Shown: positions 19,301 through 30,021, numbered from the stretch's first letter. The stretch: DNA of 64,000 bases from Lepus europaeus (GCF_033115175.1 NC_084845.1:1552501-1616500); one strand, 5' to 3'. Made by a program: numbers and translations. The notes: a model not told the origin generated them from the sequence alone.

Positions 19301-21843
19301 AAATTATAGGCGCAGCCGCACAAGATTCACAGAAGAGCAACTGAAAATCCTCATCAATGCCTTCGACCAAAAACCGTACCCCAGCTATGCTACCAAACAA
19401 AAACTTGCTTCTGAAATCAACACTGAAGAGTCAAGAATCCAGGTAAGTCATGCATTCTATATCTCCAGGGGTAGAATTAGAAGGGAAAAAGCATTGAGTG
19501 AGCACATATTACAAACCAGTGTGCTAAACCTTTGTGTGGAGTAGCTTCACACTTGGGTTCCTGACAAAGATGTTGCTCTTAGTCTCACTTTATAACACAG
19601 GAGGTGGGAGGAAATATGGTGAACTTTCTACTCTCTCTAAGTCATAGTCCTCTTAGGTTTGGTTTCAGAATCGAAGAGCACGATATCGATTCCAGAAAAC
19701 ACCAGAGATTAAGGAAGCTTTAGAATCAAGCGGAGGCCATGGAGAAGACTGTCCTCAAGAGATTCAAAGTAAATAGCTTTCTTTGATATTACTTAATGAT
19801 TTGGAGTTCGGCATGTCATTCTTCTATTTGCTCATAAAATACGTAATAGGCTATTGTGAACGAAAGTTAACCCCCTTGTGCTATGTAACACTAGGAAAAT
19901 ATCCATTCAATCCAACTCAGATGTAGAGTGATAACCATGATTTGAGCTGTACATATGATACATATGTACATATGTACTGCACCCCATTAATATGTACCAT
20001 TATGGCTAATAGAAAACTAAATAGCCTGCTATGGTGTTGTTCCCAACTTGATCTCTATAGCGGGGCCAACTACTGCCTTGAGTAGGAAGGCTGTTCCCTC
20101 CCACATGGTCTTCCATTTAGGTCTTCTGTTGACAAAAGGGTCAACATGACCCAGTAAGTTCTCTGCCCTGTTCTTGGACCTTCTGAGAACCCCCTCATCT
20201 CCTCTAGAATCTTATCTGGAATGGTATCGGGACAAGTCCTCTCAGGAAGAGAAAGCAGGTTTCAAATTGGATGGAGAGGGACAAGATGATTGGGTTCCAT
20301 GTTTAAATATGCAAAATAACCCCTTAAATGTTCCTAGACCCATCCCCTCTAGATCTTTCTACTGTACAAAGAGAATCCAGACGGTGTCGTACCAACTACA
20401 GCTCCTCTCAACTGCACACCCTCATCAAGGCATTTATGAGCAACCCTTACCCAGGATTTGATTCCAGAGAACAACTTGCCAAAGAAACTGGGGTTCCTGA
20501 GTCAAGAATCCAAGTAAGTGATACAGAGTTGTGGCTCTTCCACCTCCTAGATATTAGATGCATAGACCGGGAAGCCACATTGGCCGTGGGCTGTTCTACC
20601 TTTCATTATCAATGTTGTATCCCTTGTGACCTGAACAGTACTGAGCATATGACACTAGGAATGTGCTGAATGAATGAGTAAACATTGAATATTAGTTAGG
20701 CACTTGGCTAAAATCTTTATATCTATTTTATCCTGAAGCCTTTCTAATTTTCCCTTGAGACTGGAATTATTATGTCCACTTTAGAGATCTAACATTTAGC
20801 TACGAGAAATGTGGAGGCCTGCTCAAGGATTCATTCCTGATTAATCCTAAAATAATTCTATCAGAATGCATTGATACAAACATGAGTGTATTTGAAATTA
20901 TATTTTACAAATTATACTGTATTAGTTTCTATGTTTTATATGCAAATATATACATATAATTATAGAATTTATGGGCACAGACAAGGAATATGAATTAATT
21001 AGGTCTTGCAGATGAAGAATATCTTTCTAGAATATGTTACTCTACTAAAGATCTTGAAAGTGAAATAAGCATTTTTCAAGAGAAAATGTAAAGATTGAAA
21101 GGATATCAGGGAGAAGGCAGCACTGCAATACAGAACTGCACTTTAGAAAAAAGGCCAACCCAGGGCCGGTGCTGTGGTGCAGTAGGTTAACGCCCTGGTC
21201 TGAAGCACTGGCAAACCCATATGGGCGCTGGTTCTAGTCCTAGCTGCTCCTCTTCCAATCCAGCTCTCTGCTATGGCCTGGGAAAGCAGTAGAAGGTGGC
21301 CCTGCACCTGCGTGGGAGACCTGGAAGAAGTTCCTGCTCCTGGCTTCATATCAGCACAGCTCCAGCCATTGTGGCCATCTGGGGAGTGAACCATTGGATG
21401 GATGGAAGATCTCTCTCTCTCTGCCTCTCCTCTCTCTGTAACTCTGACTTTCAAATAAATAAATAAATCTTTTTTTTTTTAAAGGCCAACCCTTGTAATA
21501 GGGGCCATGGAGACTATCAGGATACACAACCCATCACCAGTTTGGGAATGAACTGGATGTGAGGCCCACAATTTTGAGTCCTATCCTCAGGTTTCATAGA
21601 CTTTCACAGGTGTCACATGAAATGTCAATAATGATATTGAGATTAGTCCTAAAATGAACCACCCCTCTCCTATACATTAAGAAAAAAATAATAATGAGTT
21701 TCATGTAGCATCTCTTATTTTCATTAAATACATTTGTTCTTCTGACTTAGATTTGGTTTCAAAACCGGAGAAATAGATTCAATATCCAGAGAAAAAGGAA
21801 ATCTAATGAGCTCTTAGAACAAGACCCGGGGGAAGAACACTGA
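16303..21843 (+). CDS. DUXA: DUXA, double homeobox protein A (5 exons, intact)
   Basis: Exons are 16303-16327, 19288-19442, 19657-19768, 20353-20513 and 21751-21843; all borders are GT/AG and phases agree, giving 181 aa. Homeodomain 1 spans residues 15-74 and homeodomain 2 residues 106-165. Both have the helix-3 motif (VWFQNRRARYRF and IWFQNRRNRF), each split by an intron just before the WFQNRR residues, as in human DUXA. DUX-class factors act in the nucleus at embryonic genome activation; DUXA is a known DUX4-responsive gene in human. The protein ends GEEH, about 23 residues sooner than the human one as I recall it (204 aa), so the C-terminal tail is short. No stop or frame break interrupts the exons. 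DUXA retrocopies are common elsewhere, but introns show this is the parent gene. Confidence 0.93.
16427..16749 (+). mobile_element. C SINE, young type, in DUXA intron 1
   Basis: Starts 100 bp after the exon 1 donor; near-consensus sequence. Confidence 0.92.
16758..17030 (-). mobile_element. C SINE, old type, in DUXA intron 1
   Basis: Lies back to back with the previous copy, forming an inverted pair. Confidence 0.87.
17050..17165. repeat. GA-rich low-complexity tract
   Basis: Purine-rich run at the inner end of the retroviral fragment. Confidence 0.7.
18153..18478 (-). mobile_element. LTR of the class I endogenous retrovirus
   Basis: It has a TATA box (TATAAAAG at 18311-18318) and a poly(A) signal (AATAAAA at 18213-18219) in the right order on the minus strand, and ends TTACA just before the primer-binding site. 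Its U3 end abuts a SINE fragment and may be cut. Confidence 0.75.
18479..18646 (-). mobile_element. C SINE fragment
   Basis: Middle part only, abutting the LTR on one side and a plus-strand SINE on the other. Confidence 0.8.
18647..18935 (+). mobile_element. C SINE
   Basis: Starts GGGGCCAGTGCTGTGGTG and ends at CTCACTGTCAAATAAAAA. Confidence 0.88.
18936..19287. other. DUXA intron 1, unique 3' part
   Basis: Frame is open into exon 2 but no extra exon is supported. Confidence 0.5.
19288..19442 (+). CDS. DUXA: DUXA exon 2, homeodomain 1 helices 1-2
   Basis: The acceptor is TTCTTTCCACAG and the donor GTAAGTC. The exon reads EKLSKNYRRSRTRFTEEQLK and ends at TEESRIQ in phase 0. Confidence 0.93.
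19657..19768 (+). CDS. DUXA: DUXA exon 3, homeodomain 1 helix 3 and linker
   Basis: The acceptor is AGTCCTCTTAG. The exon reads VWFQNRRARYRFQKTPEIKE, then a linker ending CPQEIQ, with a GTAAAT donor in phase 1. Confidence 0.9.
20353..20513 (+). CDS. DUXA: DUXA exon 4, homeodomain 2 helices 1-2
   Basis: The acceptor is CATCCCCTCTAG, and the donor follows CAA as GTAAGTG. The exon reads RESRRCRTNYSSSQLHTLIK and ends GVPESRIQ. An upstream AG near 20208 would give a wrong frame, so this acceptor is chosen. Confidence 0.9.
20690..20830. mobile_element. MIR-like SINE remnant in DUXA intron 4
   Basis: GGCACTTGGCTAAAATC, then ATTATTATGTCCACTTTAGA fit the MIR order of motifs. Confidence 0.45.
20831..21161. 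other. DUXA intron 4, AT-rich unique sequence
   Basis: Nothing recognised. Confidence 0.4.
21162..21480 (+). mobile_element. C SINE, old type, in DUXA intron 4
   Basis: Target duplication AAAGGCCAACCC. Confidence 0.93.
21751..21843 (+). CDS. DUXA: DUXA exon 5, homeodomain 2 helix 3 and tail
   Basis: The acceptor is TTCTGACTTAG. The exon reads IWFQNRRNRFNIQRKRK, then a tail ending EQDPGEEH and a TGA at 21841-21843. Confidence 0.92.
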   Translation: MWFQNRRNRFNIQRKRKSNELLEQDPGEEH

Positions 21844-22607
21844 GACTGCTTCAAGGTAACCGGCCTCTTTTACCTAATTCAGTTCACAGGAGGAGTCTCT
21901 TGGGTATCCATTGCTTCCATGCAGGAGTCCTCTTGGGAGGTGCAGGATATTTCCACACCTTATCCGGCTCCCCAGAGTCAGGAGATTAGTCACAGTCCTT
22001 AAAGACTTTCCAAGTCTGTGGATCTTCCAAGGAATTCCATTGCCCTCTTTTCCCATAAGTCCAGTTCTACTTAGATGTGGATTTTTTTTTTCACTGATGT
22101 CTCCTCAGTACCTGGTTAGATAGTAAATTTTTGTTGATGGTAAGAATGAGGAAATGGAGTTGTAGATCCTCAGCTGGATTTTCCTAGGGGCAGGATGGGG
22201 CATGGCTTTCTAAGGAGGTAATGGCTTCCATATTGGATTGGCAAGTGGGGACTGGTTGACTTCCACATCTGAATATAAATTGGCCTGTAAGATTTTCTCT
22301 TCTATCTTTCCTCCTTAGGTATGGAAGGTACATAAAATGGTACCCTTCATTAGCAACTGTTTTCTCTTTAGCCAGAACATTATAGATGTAGAGACAAATT
22401 CAATATATTCAATATAATCAACCTGAGCCCTACATTTCTCACAGTCTTTCAAGAAATCTACCTATTCACCGAGAGTTCAAGATAAACCTTAAAGAAACAG
22501 TAAACAGGACTTCAGGAGGCAAATACAAGAGAAACTAAACAGTCTGACTGACCCATCCTGGTTTCAAAATTCACCAGACATCGAGACAATGCAAATGAAT
22601 CTAATAG
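21844..22607 (+). other. DUXA 3' UTR and flank
   Basis: Unique sequence. No AATAAA before the next SINE, so the poly(A) site is not located. Confidence 0.35.
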
Positions 22608-22917
22608 GAGCTAGTGTTGTGATGCCGGAGTAAAGCCACACTGCTATGCCAGCATTGCATAAGCCCACTGGTTCAAGTCCCAGCCTCTCCTCTTCAGATC
22701 CAGCTCCCTGCTAATGTTCCTGAGAAAGCAACAGAGGATGGCCCAAGGGCTCGGGCCCTTGCTTTCCATATGCAAGACCTGGATAGCGTTTCAGGCTCCT
22801 GGCTTCAGCCTGGCCCAGTTCTGGCCATTGCAGCCATTTGGAGAGTAAAAAAGCAGATGTAGGATCTCTTTTTTTCTCTGTGTCTCTACCTCTCTAACTC
22901 TAATAAATCTTCTTAAA
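22608..22917 (+). mobile_element. C SINE, diverged
   Basis: Head GGAGCTAGTGTTGTGATG; tail CTAATAAATCTTCTTAAAA. Confidence 0.85.
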
Positions 22918-22930
22918 AATGAAAATAAAT

Positions 22931-23256
22931 CGGCTGGCGCCGTGGCTTAACAGGCTAATCCTCCGCCTTGCGGCGCCAGCACACCGGGTTCTAGTCCCGG
23001 TCGGGGCGCCAGATTCTATCCCGGTTGCCCCTCTTCCAGGCCAGCTCTCTGCTATGGCCCGGGAAGGCAGTGGAGGATGGCCCAAGTCCTTGGGCCCTGC
23101 ACCCGCATGGGAGACCAGGAGAAGCATCTGGCTCCTGGCTTCGGATCAGCGAGATGCGCCGGCTGCAGTGGCCATTGGAGGGTGAACCAACGGCAAAAAG
23201 AAAGACCTTTCTCTCTGTCTTTCTCTCTCTATCCACTCTGCCTGTCAAAAAAAAAA
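22931..23256 (+). mobile_element. C SINE, young type
   Basis: Near-consensus copy ending in a 12-A tail. Confidence 0.92.
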
Positions 23257-23337
23257 AATCTAATAATTTTTTAATCATCACAATAATTATTGATGCAGGC
23301 AAAAAGCATAAACTGATATTTAAAAATCTTAAAGTTT

Positions 23338-23643
23338 GACTGGCCTAATAGGCTAAGACTCTGCCTGTGGCACCAGCATCCCAAATAGGCTCCAGTTCGT
23401 GTCTCAGCTGCTCCTCTTCAGATCCAGCTCTCTGCTATGGCCTGGGAAAGCAGTAGAAGATGGCCCAAGTCCTTGGGCCCCTGCAATCATGTGGAAGACC
23501 CAGAAGCTTCTGGCTCCTGGCTTTGGATTGGCACAGCTCTCGCCACTGTAGTGATTTGGGGAGTGAACCAGTGGATGGAAGACATTTCTGTCTCCTTCTG
23601 TCTGTAACTATCTCTCAAATAAATAAATAAAAATCTTTTAAAA
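23338..23643 (+). mobile_element. C SINE, old type
   Basis: Target duplication AAATCTTAAAGTTT. Confidence 0.9.
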
Positions 23644-23790
23644 AAATCTTAAAGTTTTAATAACAAGGTACATACATCATCTCAAAGAATCTTCTCATAT
23701 ATGCTTACTGATTACAAAAGGAAAGCTGATCATTGTGCAGTGGAGAAACCTGGCTGATTCCACCTCAACCAAGTGGCTAAAATCTACTCC

Positions 23791-24037
23791 ATGGGGTTAG
23801 CATTGTGGTAATCTGCCACCAGTGATGCCAGCATCCCATATCTGAGTGCTGGTTCAAGTCTTGGCTTCACCACTTCTGATCCAGCTTCCTTCTAATGTAC
23901 ATGGAAAATCAGTGGAGGATGGCCCAAGTCCTTGGACTCCTGCCACCCACTTGGGTGACCCAGATGAAGCTCCAGGCTCCTGGATTTAGCCTGGCCCAGC
24001 TCTGGTTGTTGCAGCCATTTGGGAGGTGAACCAATAG
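23791..24037 (+). mobile_element. C SINE, 3' truncated
   Basis: Head GGGGTTAGCATTGTGG; ends in GAACCAATAG. Confidence 0.82.
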
Positions 24038-24039
24038 AA

Positions 24040-24300
24040 TAAGTCTCCAGAGTTCTTTCCTATATGTAGACCATGCTACCATTTATGTGGATATTCAGAG
24101 GTCTGTCTGTGCTTAGGAAGTGGCAATTTTTATTTGTCCTTTCATGTATGGCTTATTTCAATAGTTATAACATCCTCAAGGTTCATCCACATTGTAGCAC
24201 ATCAGAATTTTCTTGCTTTTTAAGGCTGAACAATATTCCATTGTATGTATATCCCATATACAGTCATCAACCATTCCTATGTATGATCTATCATGCACCT
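24040..24300. mobile_element. Old LINE-1 fragment
   Basis: CTCAAGGTTCATCCACATTG and AACAATATTCCATTGTATGT are hallmark pieces of an old mammalian L1 3' region. Confidence 0.65.
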
Positions 24301-24309
24301 GTTTTATAG

Positions 24310-25441
24310 TGTAAGTGTATGGCAGGCTATCCCATGTAGGTTTGTGTAACTGTGCTCGTTACTCACCCAATGCCCCTGAAGATCTTCTAGTGGGACAAGA
24401 GGTACAGGTGGAAGACAGTAATGTTAATGATCCTGACCAGTGCAGACCTGAGCTAATTTGCATGTTGTGTCTTAAGTTTTTAACAAAAAATGTTTAAAAG
24501 GCAAAAATTTGAAAGTTCCAAAGGTAGAAGAAAACTTAGAGTAAGAATATAAAGGAGTAATATTTTTGTACAGTTTTACAATGTGTTTTAAGATAAGTAA
24601 TTCTACTAATGATTCAACAAGTTTCAAATGTTAAAAGGTTTGTAAAGTTATAGTAAGCTAAGGTTAATTCATGATTGAAGAAAAATATTTTTATAAATTG
24701 AGTATACTCTAAATATGTAGTGTTTATAAAGTCTGCAGTGGAATATAGCAATATCCTAAGCCCTCACATTCACTAACCAGGCATTCAGCTGGCTCACTCA
24801 GGGCAACTTTGAAACCTGCAGGCTCCACTCATGGTTAGTGCTCAATACAAGAATTCCATTAAAAAAATCATTACATGGGGGCCGGCGCTGTGGCAGTAGA
24901 TTAAACCACTGTCTGCTGTACCATCATCCTATGTGGGCACCAGTTCAAGTACTGGCTGTGCCACTTCCAATCCAGCTCCTGGCAATTGTGCCTGGGAGGG
25001 CAGTGGAAGATGGCTCAAGTGCTTGCGTCCCTGCATCCATGTGGGAGATCTAGATGAAGCTCCTGGCTCCTAGCTGTGGCCTGGTCCAGCCCTGGGAGTT
25101 GCAGTCATTTAGGGAGTGAACCAGCAGATGAAAGATGTCTCTCTGTCTCTCCCTCTCTTTTTGTAACTCTTTCAAATAAAATAAATAAATGGTTTTTTAA
25201 AAAAAACTTTAGATTTACTGTACCTATGTTTAGATGAGCTTAGCTACACAACATATTGTGTTACTATTGCCTACAGTACTCAGTATAGTAACATACCATG
25301 CAGATTTGTAAATGTGAAGCAGAAAGTGTGTAGTGGGCTGTACCATCTAGGTTTGTATGCATGCACTCTTGATGTCTGCACAGTATAGAATAACCTAGCA
25401 ACTCATGTCCCAGAACATGTGCCTATCATTAAACAATGCAT
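24310..25441. mobile_element. Tigger-type DNA transposon fragment, split by a SINE
   Basis: Sequences such as GTGGAAGACAGTAATGTTAA, TTGTACAGTTTTACAATGTG and CTAGGTTTGTATGCATGCAC match an old mammalian Tigger (pogo/Tc1) internally deleted element as I recall it. It ends in the terminal segment TTAAACAATGCATGGG. A C SINE at 24878-25205 interrupts it. Confidence 0.65.
24878..25205 (+). mobile_element. C SINE inside the Tigger element
   Basis: Full length with tail CAAATAAAATAAATAAATGG. Confidence 0.9.
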
Positions 25442-25740
25442 GGGGGCTGGCACTGTGGCATTGTAGGTAAGGCTGCCACCTGCAGTGCTGGCATCCCATA
25501 TGGGTGCTGGTTCAAGTCCCAGCTGCTCCACTTCCAATCCAGCTCTCTGTTATGGCCTGACAAAGACCTTGGGCCCCTGCATCTGTGTGGGAGACCAGGA
25601 AGAAGCTCCTGGCTCCTGGCTTCAGATCGGCTCAGCTCTGGCCGTTGCACTGGGGAGTGAACCAGTGAATGGAAGACACCTCTCTCTCTCTCTCTCCCTC
25701 TGCAACTCTGCCTTTCAAATAAATAAATAAATCTTTAAAA
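25442..25740 (+). mobile_element. C SINE
   Basis: Lacks about 25 bp in the middle (GGCCTGACAAAGACCTTGGG). Confidence 0.9.
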
Positions 25741-25748
25741 AAATGCTG

Positions 25749-26084
25749 AGGCCAGTGCTGTGGTGCAGCGGGTTAAAACCCTGGCCTGAAGCGCCGGCAT
25801 CCCATATGGGCATCGGTTCGAGACTCGGCTGCTCCTCTTCTGATCCAGCTCTCTGCTATGGCCTGGGAAAGCAGTAGAAGATGACCCAAGTCCTTGGGCC
25901 CCTGCACTCATGTGGGAGACCCAGAAGAAGCTCCTGGCTCCTGGCTTTGGATCGGCACAGCTCTGGCCGTTGTGGCCAAGTGGGGAGTGAACCAGCGGAT
26001 GGAAGACCTCTCTCTTTCTCTCTCTCTCTCTCCCTCTCCTCTTTCTGTTTAACTCTGACTTTCAAATAAATAAATCTTTTTTTA
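25749..26084 (+). mobile_element. C SINE
   Basis: Tandem with the previous copy; AAAATGCTGA target duplication. Confidence 0.92.
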
Positions 26085-26458
26085 AAAATGCTGACTGTAT
26101 ATTCATACTGATTGTGAACACATAAAGAAAAACTGAAACAATTTTCAAAATGCACAAAATCCATCTATTTGGGTCAGTAGGGTAAGGTAAATGGAGAAAC
26201 AAATAAAGTGAGGCTTACTAATTATATGCATATATGTAGGTAGGTCTTGCACATTTCTAGAAATTTTGGTATATGAAAGTGATGATTCCTAAAATAAAAG
26301 TTTAAATTACAATGTATTTTTTAGAATCATACAAACTTGATGATTTTTTGAACTTTTACAATTTTGAATTTAAGAATTCCATATTAAAAAGATAAGAATT
26401 CCTAAAAGGAAATGTTTAAGATTTAAATTTACATGGCATTATAGCTATAAAGTGTTAC
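26085..26458. other. AT-rich unique sequence
   Basis: Nothing recognised. Confidence 0.4.
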
Positions 26459-27049
26459 TTTTTTTTTTTTTTTTGACAGGCAGAGTGGTTAGTGAGAGAG
26501 AAAGAGACAAAGAGAAAGGTCTTCCTTTTTGCCGTTGGTTCACCCTCCAATGGCTGCTGTGGCCGGCGCATCGCGCTGATCCAAAGCTTGGAGCCAGGTG
26601 CTTCTCCTGGTCTCCCATGCAGGTGCAGGGCCCAAGGACTTGGGCCATCCTCCACTGCCTTCCCGGGCCATAGCAGAGAGCTGGCCTGGAAGAGGGGCAA
26701 CCGGGATAGAATCCGGCGCCCCGGCCGGCGCCGCGGCTCACTAGGCTAATCCTCCGCCTTGTGGCGCCGGCACACTGGGTTCTAGTCCCGGTCGGGGCGC
26801 TGGATTCTGTCCCAGTTGCCCCCCTTCCAGGCCAGCTCTCTGCTGTGGCCAGGGAGTGCAGTGGAGGATGGCCCAAGTGCTTGGGCCCTGTACCCCATGG
26901 GAGACCAGGAGAAGCACCTGGCTCCTGCCATCAGATCAGCGCGGTGCACCGGCCGCAGCGCGCCAACCGCGGCGGCCACTGGAGGGTGAACCAACGGCAA
27001 AGGAAGACCTTTCTCTCTGTCTCTCTCTCTCACTATCCACTCTGCCTGT

Positions 27050-27089
<40 letters not shown>

Positions 27090-27172
27090 ATCCGGCGCCC
27101 TGGCTGGGACTAGAACCCAGTGTGCTGGCACCGCAAGGCGGAGGATTAGCCTGTTGAGCCACGGCGCCGGCC
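26459..27172 (-). mobile_element. C SINE, young type, with an inverted nested copy
   Basis: Outer copy 26459-26721 plus 27087-27172, flanked by AAGTGTTA. Confidence 0.93.
26722..27086 (+). mobile_element. C SINE, young type, nested in opposite orientation
   Basis: Target duplication AGAATCCGGCGCCC made from the outer SINE; A tail of about 37 bases, so very recent. Confidence 0.95.
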
Positions 27173-27315
27173 AAGTGTTATTTTTTTAAGCATTTTCTTT
27201 TAGAACTGCATTGATCCAGATGAAAGATGGTTTGCATCTGATACCCGTGAAGCTATCTGTATAAAGGCCACAGCTATGAGGGGCCTGCAATGGAAAGGCT
27301 TCTAGAAGACTGTGA

Positions 27316-27626
27316 GGGGCTGGTGCTGTAGTGTGGCAGGTAAAGCTCCTGCGTGCAGTGCGGCATCCCATAGGGGCGCCGGTTCAAGACCCGGCTGCTC
27401 CTCTTCTGATCCAGCTCTCTGCTGTGGCCTGGGAAAGCAGAAGAAGACGGCCCAAGTCCTTGGGCTCCTGCACCCATGTGGGAGATCTGGAAGAAGCTCC
27501 TGGCTTCTAATTAGCTCAGCTCCGCCATTGCAGGCCATCTGGGGAGTGAACCAGCGGATGGAAGACCTCTCTCTCTCTCTCTCTAACTCTGCCTTTCAAA
27601 TATATAAAAAACTTTTTTTTTTTTTT
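27316..27626 (+). mobile_element. C SINE
   Basis: Head GGGGCTGGTGCTGTAGTG; B box GGTTCAAGACC. Confidence 0.9.
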
Positions 27627-27855
27627 CAAAAAAAGGTTAGTATTTTAAAAAAGAAGACTGAGAGCGAAGGGAGAAGCAGTCAGTGGGAACTGCTATTGGG
27701 CTTTGTGAGGAAGAGGTGAGGGAAATGGAGAAAGCAAGGAAGAGTTCCAAGTTTTTGGTTCATTCAATTGGAGCATGGGCAGATCATTTATGTAATGGCG
27801 AAGACTGGAGGTTAATTTAGGAGATAATAGGTTTGAAGTACACATGTGGATGGTT

Positions 27856-28205
27856 TTTTTTTTTTTTTTTTTTTTTTTGCAAGAAAGGTAGAGTTAGAGA
27901 GAGAGAGAGAGAGAGAGAGATCCGCTGGTTCACTCCTCAAATGGCTAGAGAGGCCCAGGCTGGGCCAGGCGGATGTAGAAGCCGAGAACTCCATCTCCTC
28001 CACTTCTGACCCAGCTCCTTGCTAATGCGCCTGGGAAGGCTGTGGAAGATGGCCCAAGTGCTGGGCCCCTGTCATTCACGTGAGAGATCAGAAGGAGCTC
28101 CTGGCTCCTGCTGCCATTTGGGGAGTGAACAGGAGCTGGAAGATGTCTGTCTCCTCCCTCTCTCTAACTGTGCCTTTCAAATAAGTAAAATGATTTCTTT
28201 AAAAG
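27856..28205. mobile_element. Foldback C SINE: two 3' parts joined head to head
   Basis: Minus part 27856-27993 with T run and (GA)n, plus part 27994-28205 ending CTTTCAAATAAGTAAAATG. Both lack the tRNA-like head. Confidence 0.82.
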
Positions 28206-28419
28206 AAGAAGAAATCGGTGATAGTCAAAAGAGACATTGTATTTGTTAGGAAGTCATACTGAAAACATACCCCACATGGCAAGGCAGCACGTAGTGTAAG
28301 AAGTTCCCCAGCAACTCCGACAGGTTGTAAGATAACAAAAAATAGGAGTTTTATACTGCGAGTGATGAGCCGCACCATGAAGATTCTTGAATCAGTCAGG
28401 AGCACAGAAGTAGGCAGGA
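28206..28419. other. Unique sequence before the GC-rich block
   Basis: Nothing recognised. Confidence 0.4.
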
Positions 28420-29300
28420 TTCCAAGGAAGCAGGGATCTATCTCAAGCAAGGAAAAACACAATGGCAGTGTTTGGGATCTGCGGGTTGAGCTGGGCAAGG
28501 AGGCCCCTTCCTCCCGGAACCCCAGGGGCGCCGCGGGCACCAGTCTTGTCCTCGGTGCCCTCCTGCCGGCGCGGGGTCCCCATGGCCTTGTGCGGATCAG
28601 CAACACAGGAGGCGCTTCCTTTAGAGAGAGCAGCAGCTGTCCAAAACCCAAAAAAACTTCGTGGAATTTTCCCCAGTTCCATTTGCAGAAGAGGCTAAGG
28701 GAGCTTCTTTCAGATCCTTTCTACAGAATAGCAAAGCAGACGACCGGCTCCGAAATTCCAGCCTGCACAAGGCGGGTACCCCCCCGCCCGCCCCCGGGAG
28801 CCCTGGGAGGCAGTCCTCGGAGCCCCTCACTTTCCGGGTTTTACCTGCCCATGGAGGAGTCATTCAGCGGAGAAAATCTGCACAATATTGCGCGAAAATG
28901 CCCGCAGAGTGCTTCGGGGGGACGTGCAGAGCACAGCGCCCTCGACCAAAGCTGGATCCAAGGCTGGGGACTCTGCGCCCCGCTTCTCCAAGATTGACCC
29001 CGAAGCCTCTACACGTCCAGGGGTCACGGACGTTGGTCTCACCGTTGGTCCCCCGACGAACTTGAGGACAGCACCTGCGCAGAGCTCACCTTGCGCAGAA
29101 CTGCACCACCGTGTCGCCACCCCTGCGGGCGAGGAGCGCGCCCCTCCCGGGCCGCGCCGCCTGGCCGCCTGCAGCCAGGAGCCGTGGTCTCGCCGGGGTG
29201 CGTGCCTGCGTGCCCGCCTCTGGATCGGCATCCCAACAGGTGTGAGAAGGTCGCCCAGGCGATTGATTTACATTCCCCTGAGGACTGGGGGTGGTGGGCA
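28420..29300. promoter_or_regulatory. GC-rich block, possible distal promoter
   Basis: A non-SINE stretch rich in G+C and CpG. It has no long conserved frame. GT donors on the plus strand near 29240 (CCAACAG then GTGTGAG) and 29310 (TTTTGCAG then GTACC) could end a first exon. It lies 7.5 kb before the first ZIM3 coding exon and could be its promoter, but no recognised motif proves this. Confidence 0.35.
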
Positions 29301-29675
29301 CTTTTGCAGGTACCTGTTGGTCATTTTTTAGGCTATTTTTGGAGACAGGGCATTCTTTGAAGGAAAAGAAAAAAAATCCTAAAATTCGTATGGAACCATA
29401 TAAAACGCTGAATAGCCGAAGCAATTCATGGGCGGCCTATAGGTCTATTCTCAACAAAGATGGCCCAGGTTTATCTCAGCTTCCAATACAAGACACATTC
29501 CCTTTGCATGCACTTCTGTGTCTCTATCTGTATATACATTAGGAATGAATCCATATTGGGACTTCTGATTCTAATGAATCACCATGGGATTTAATTTTTG
29601 ATTTAAAAATAGTGGTATACTAGACTAGTATAGCTTTAAAAATAGTATAGCTTTAAAAAATAGTTTAAATAGTCT
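29301..29675. other. Unique AT-rich sequence
   Basis: Nothing recognised. Confidence 0.4.
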
Positions 29676-29740
29676 GGGGCCGACGTTGTAACCTAGTGGC
29701 TTAAGCTGTTTTGCCTGGCAAAACATTGGCATCCCTTTTA
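29676..29740 (+). mobile_element. C SINE head fragment
   Basis: GGGGCCGACGTTGTAACCTA, then GGCATCCC; the rest is missing. Confidence 0.6.
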
Positions 29741-29765
29741 ATAAATAACATTATACCCATGACAA

Positions 29766-30021
29766 TTTTTTTTTTTAATGTAGTCACTTGAGAGGCAGAG
29801 TTACAGAGAGACAGATCTTCCACCCAGTGGTTCACTCTCCAGATGGCGACAATGACTGGGGCTGGGCCAGGCCAGGGTCAAGAACACTTGGGCCATCTTC
29901 CGCTGCTTTCCCAGGCCCACTAGCTGGGAACTGGGTCCCAGGTGGAGCAGCAATGGGCACCCATATAGAATGCCAGCTTTACAGACTGGCAGCCTAACCC
30001 ATTGCACCACACCAATGGCTC
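29766..30021 (-). mobile_element. C SINE, internally shortened
   Basis: T run, GAGAGGCAGAGTTACAGAG, and head CACCACACCAATGGCTCCC. Confidence 0.85.

Noticed and set aside
19065-19544. 159-codon frame covering DUXA exon 2
   Set aside because: It reads through intron 1 and intron 2 sequence; only 19288-19442 is exon, as the acceptor and donor show.
20174-20461. Open frame before DUXA exon 4 suggesting a longer exon
   Set aside because: It is in a different frame from the homeodomain; the CATCCCCTCTAG acceptor at 20353 gives the right phase.
28362-29331. Several overlapping frames of 110-210 codons in the GC-rich block
   Set aside because: Frames on both strands are open together, which GC-richness alone explains; no conserved motif was found.
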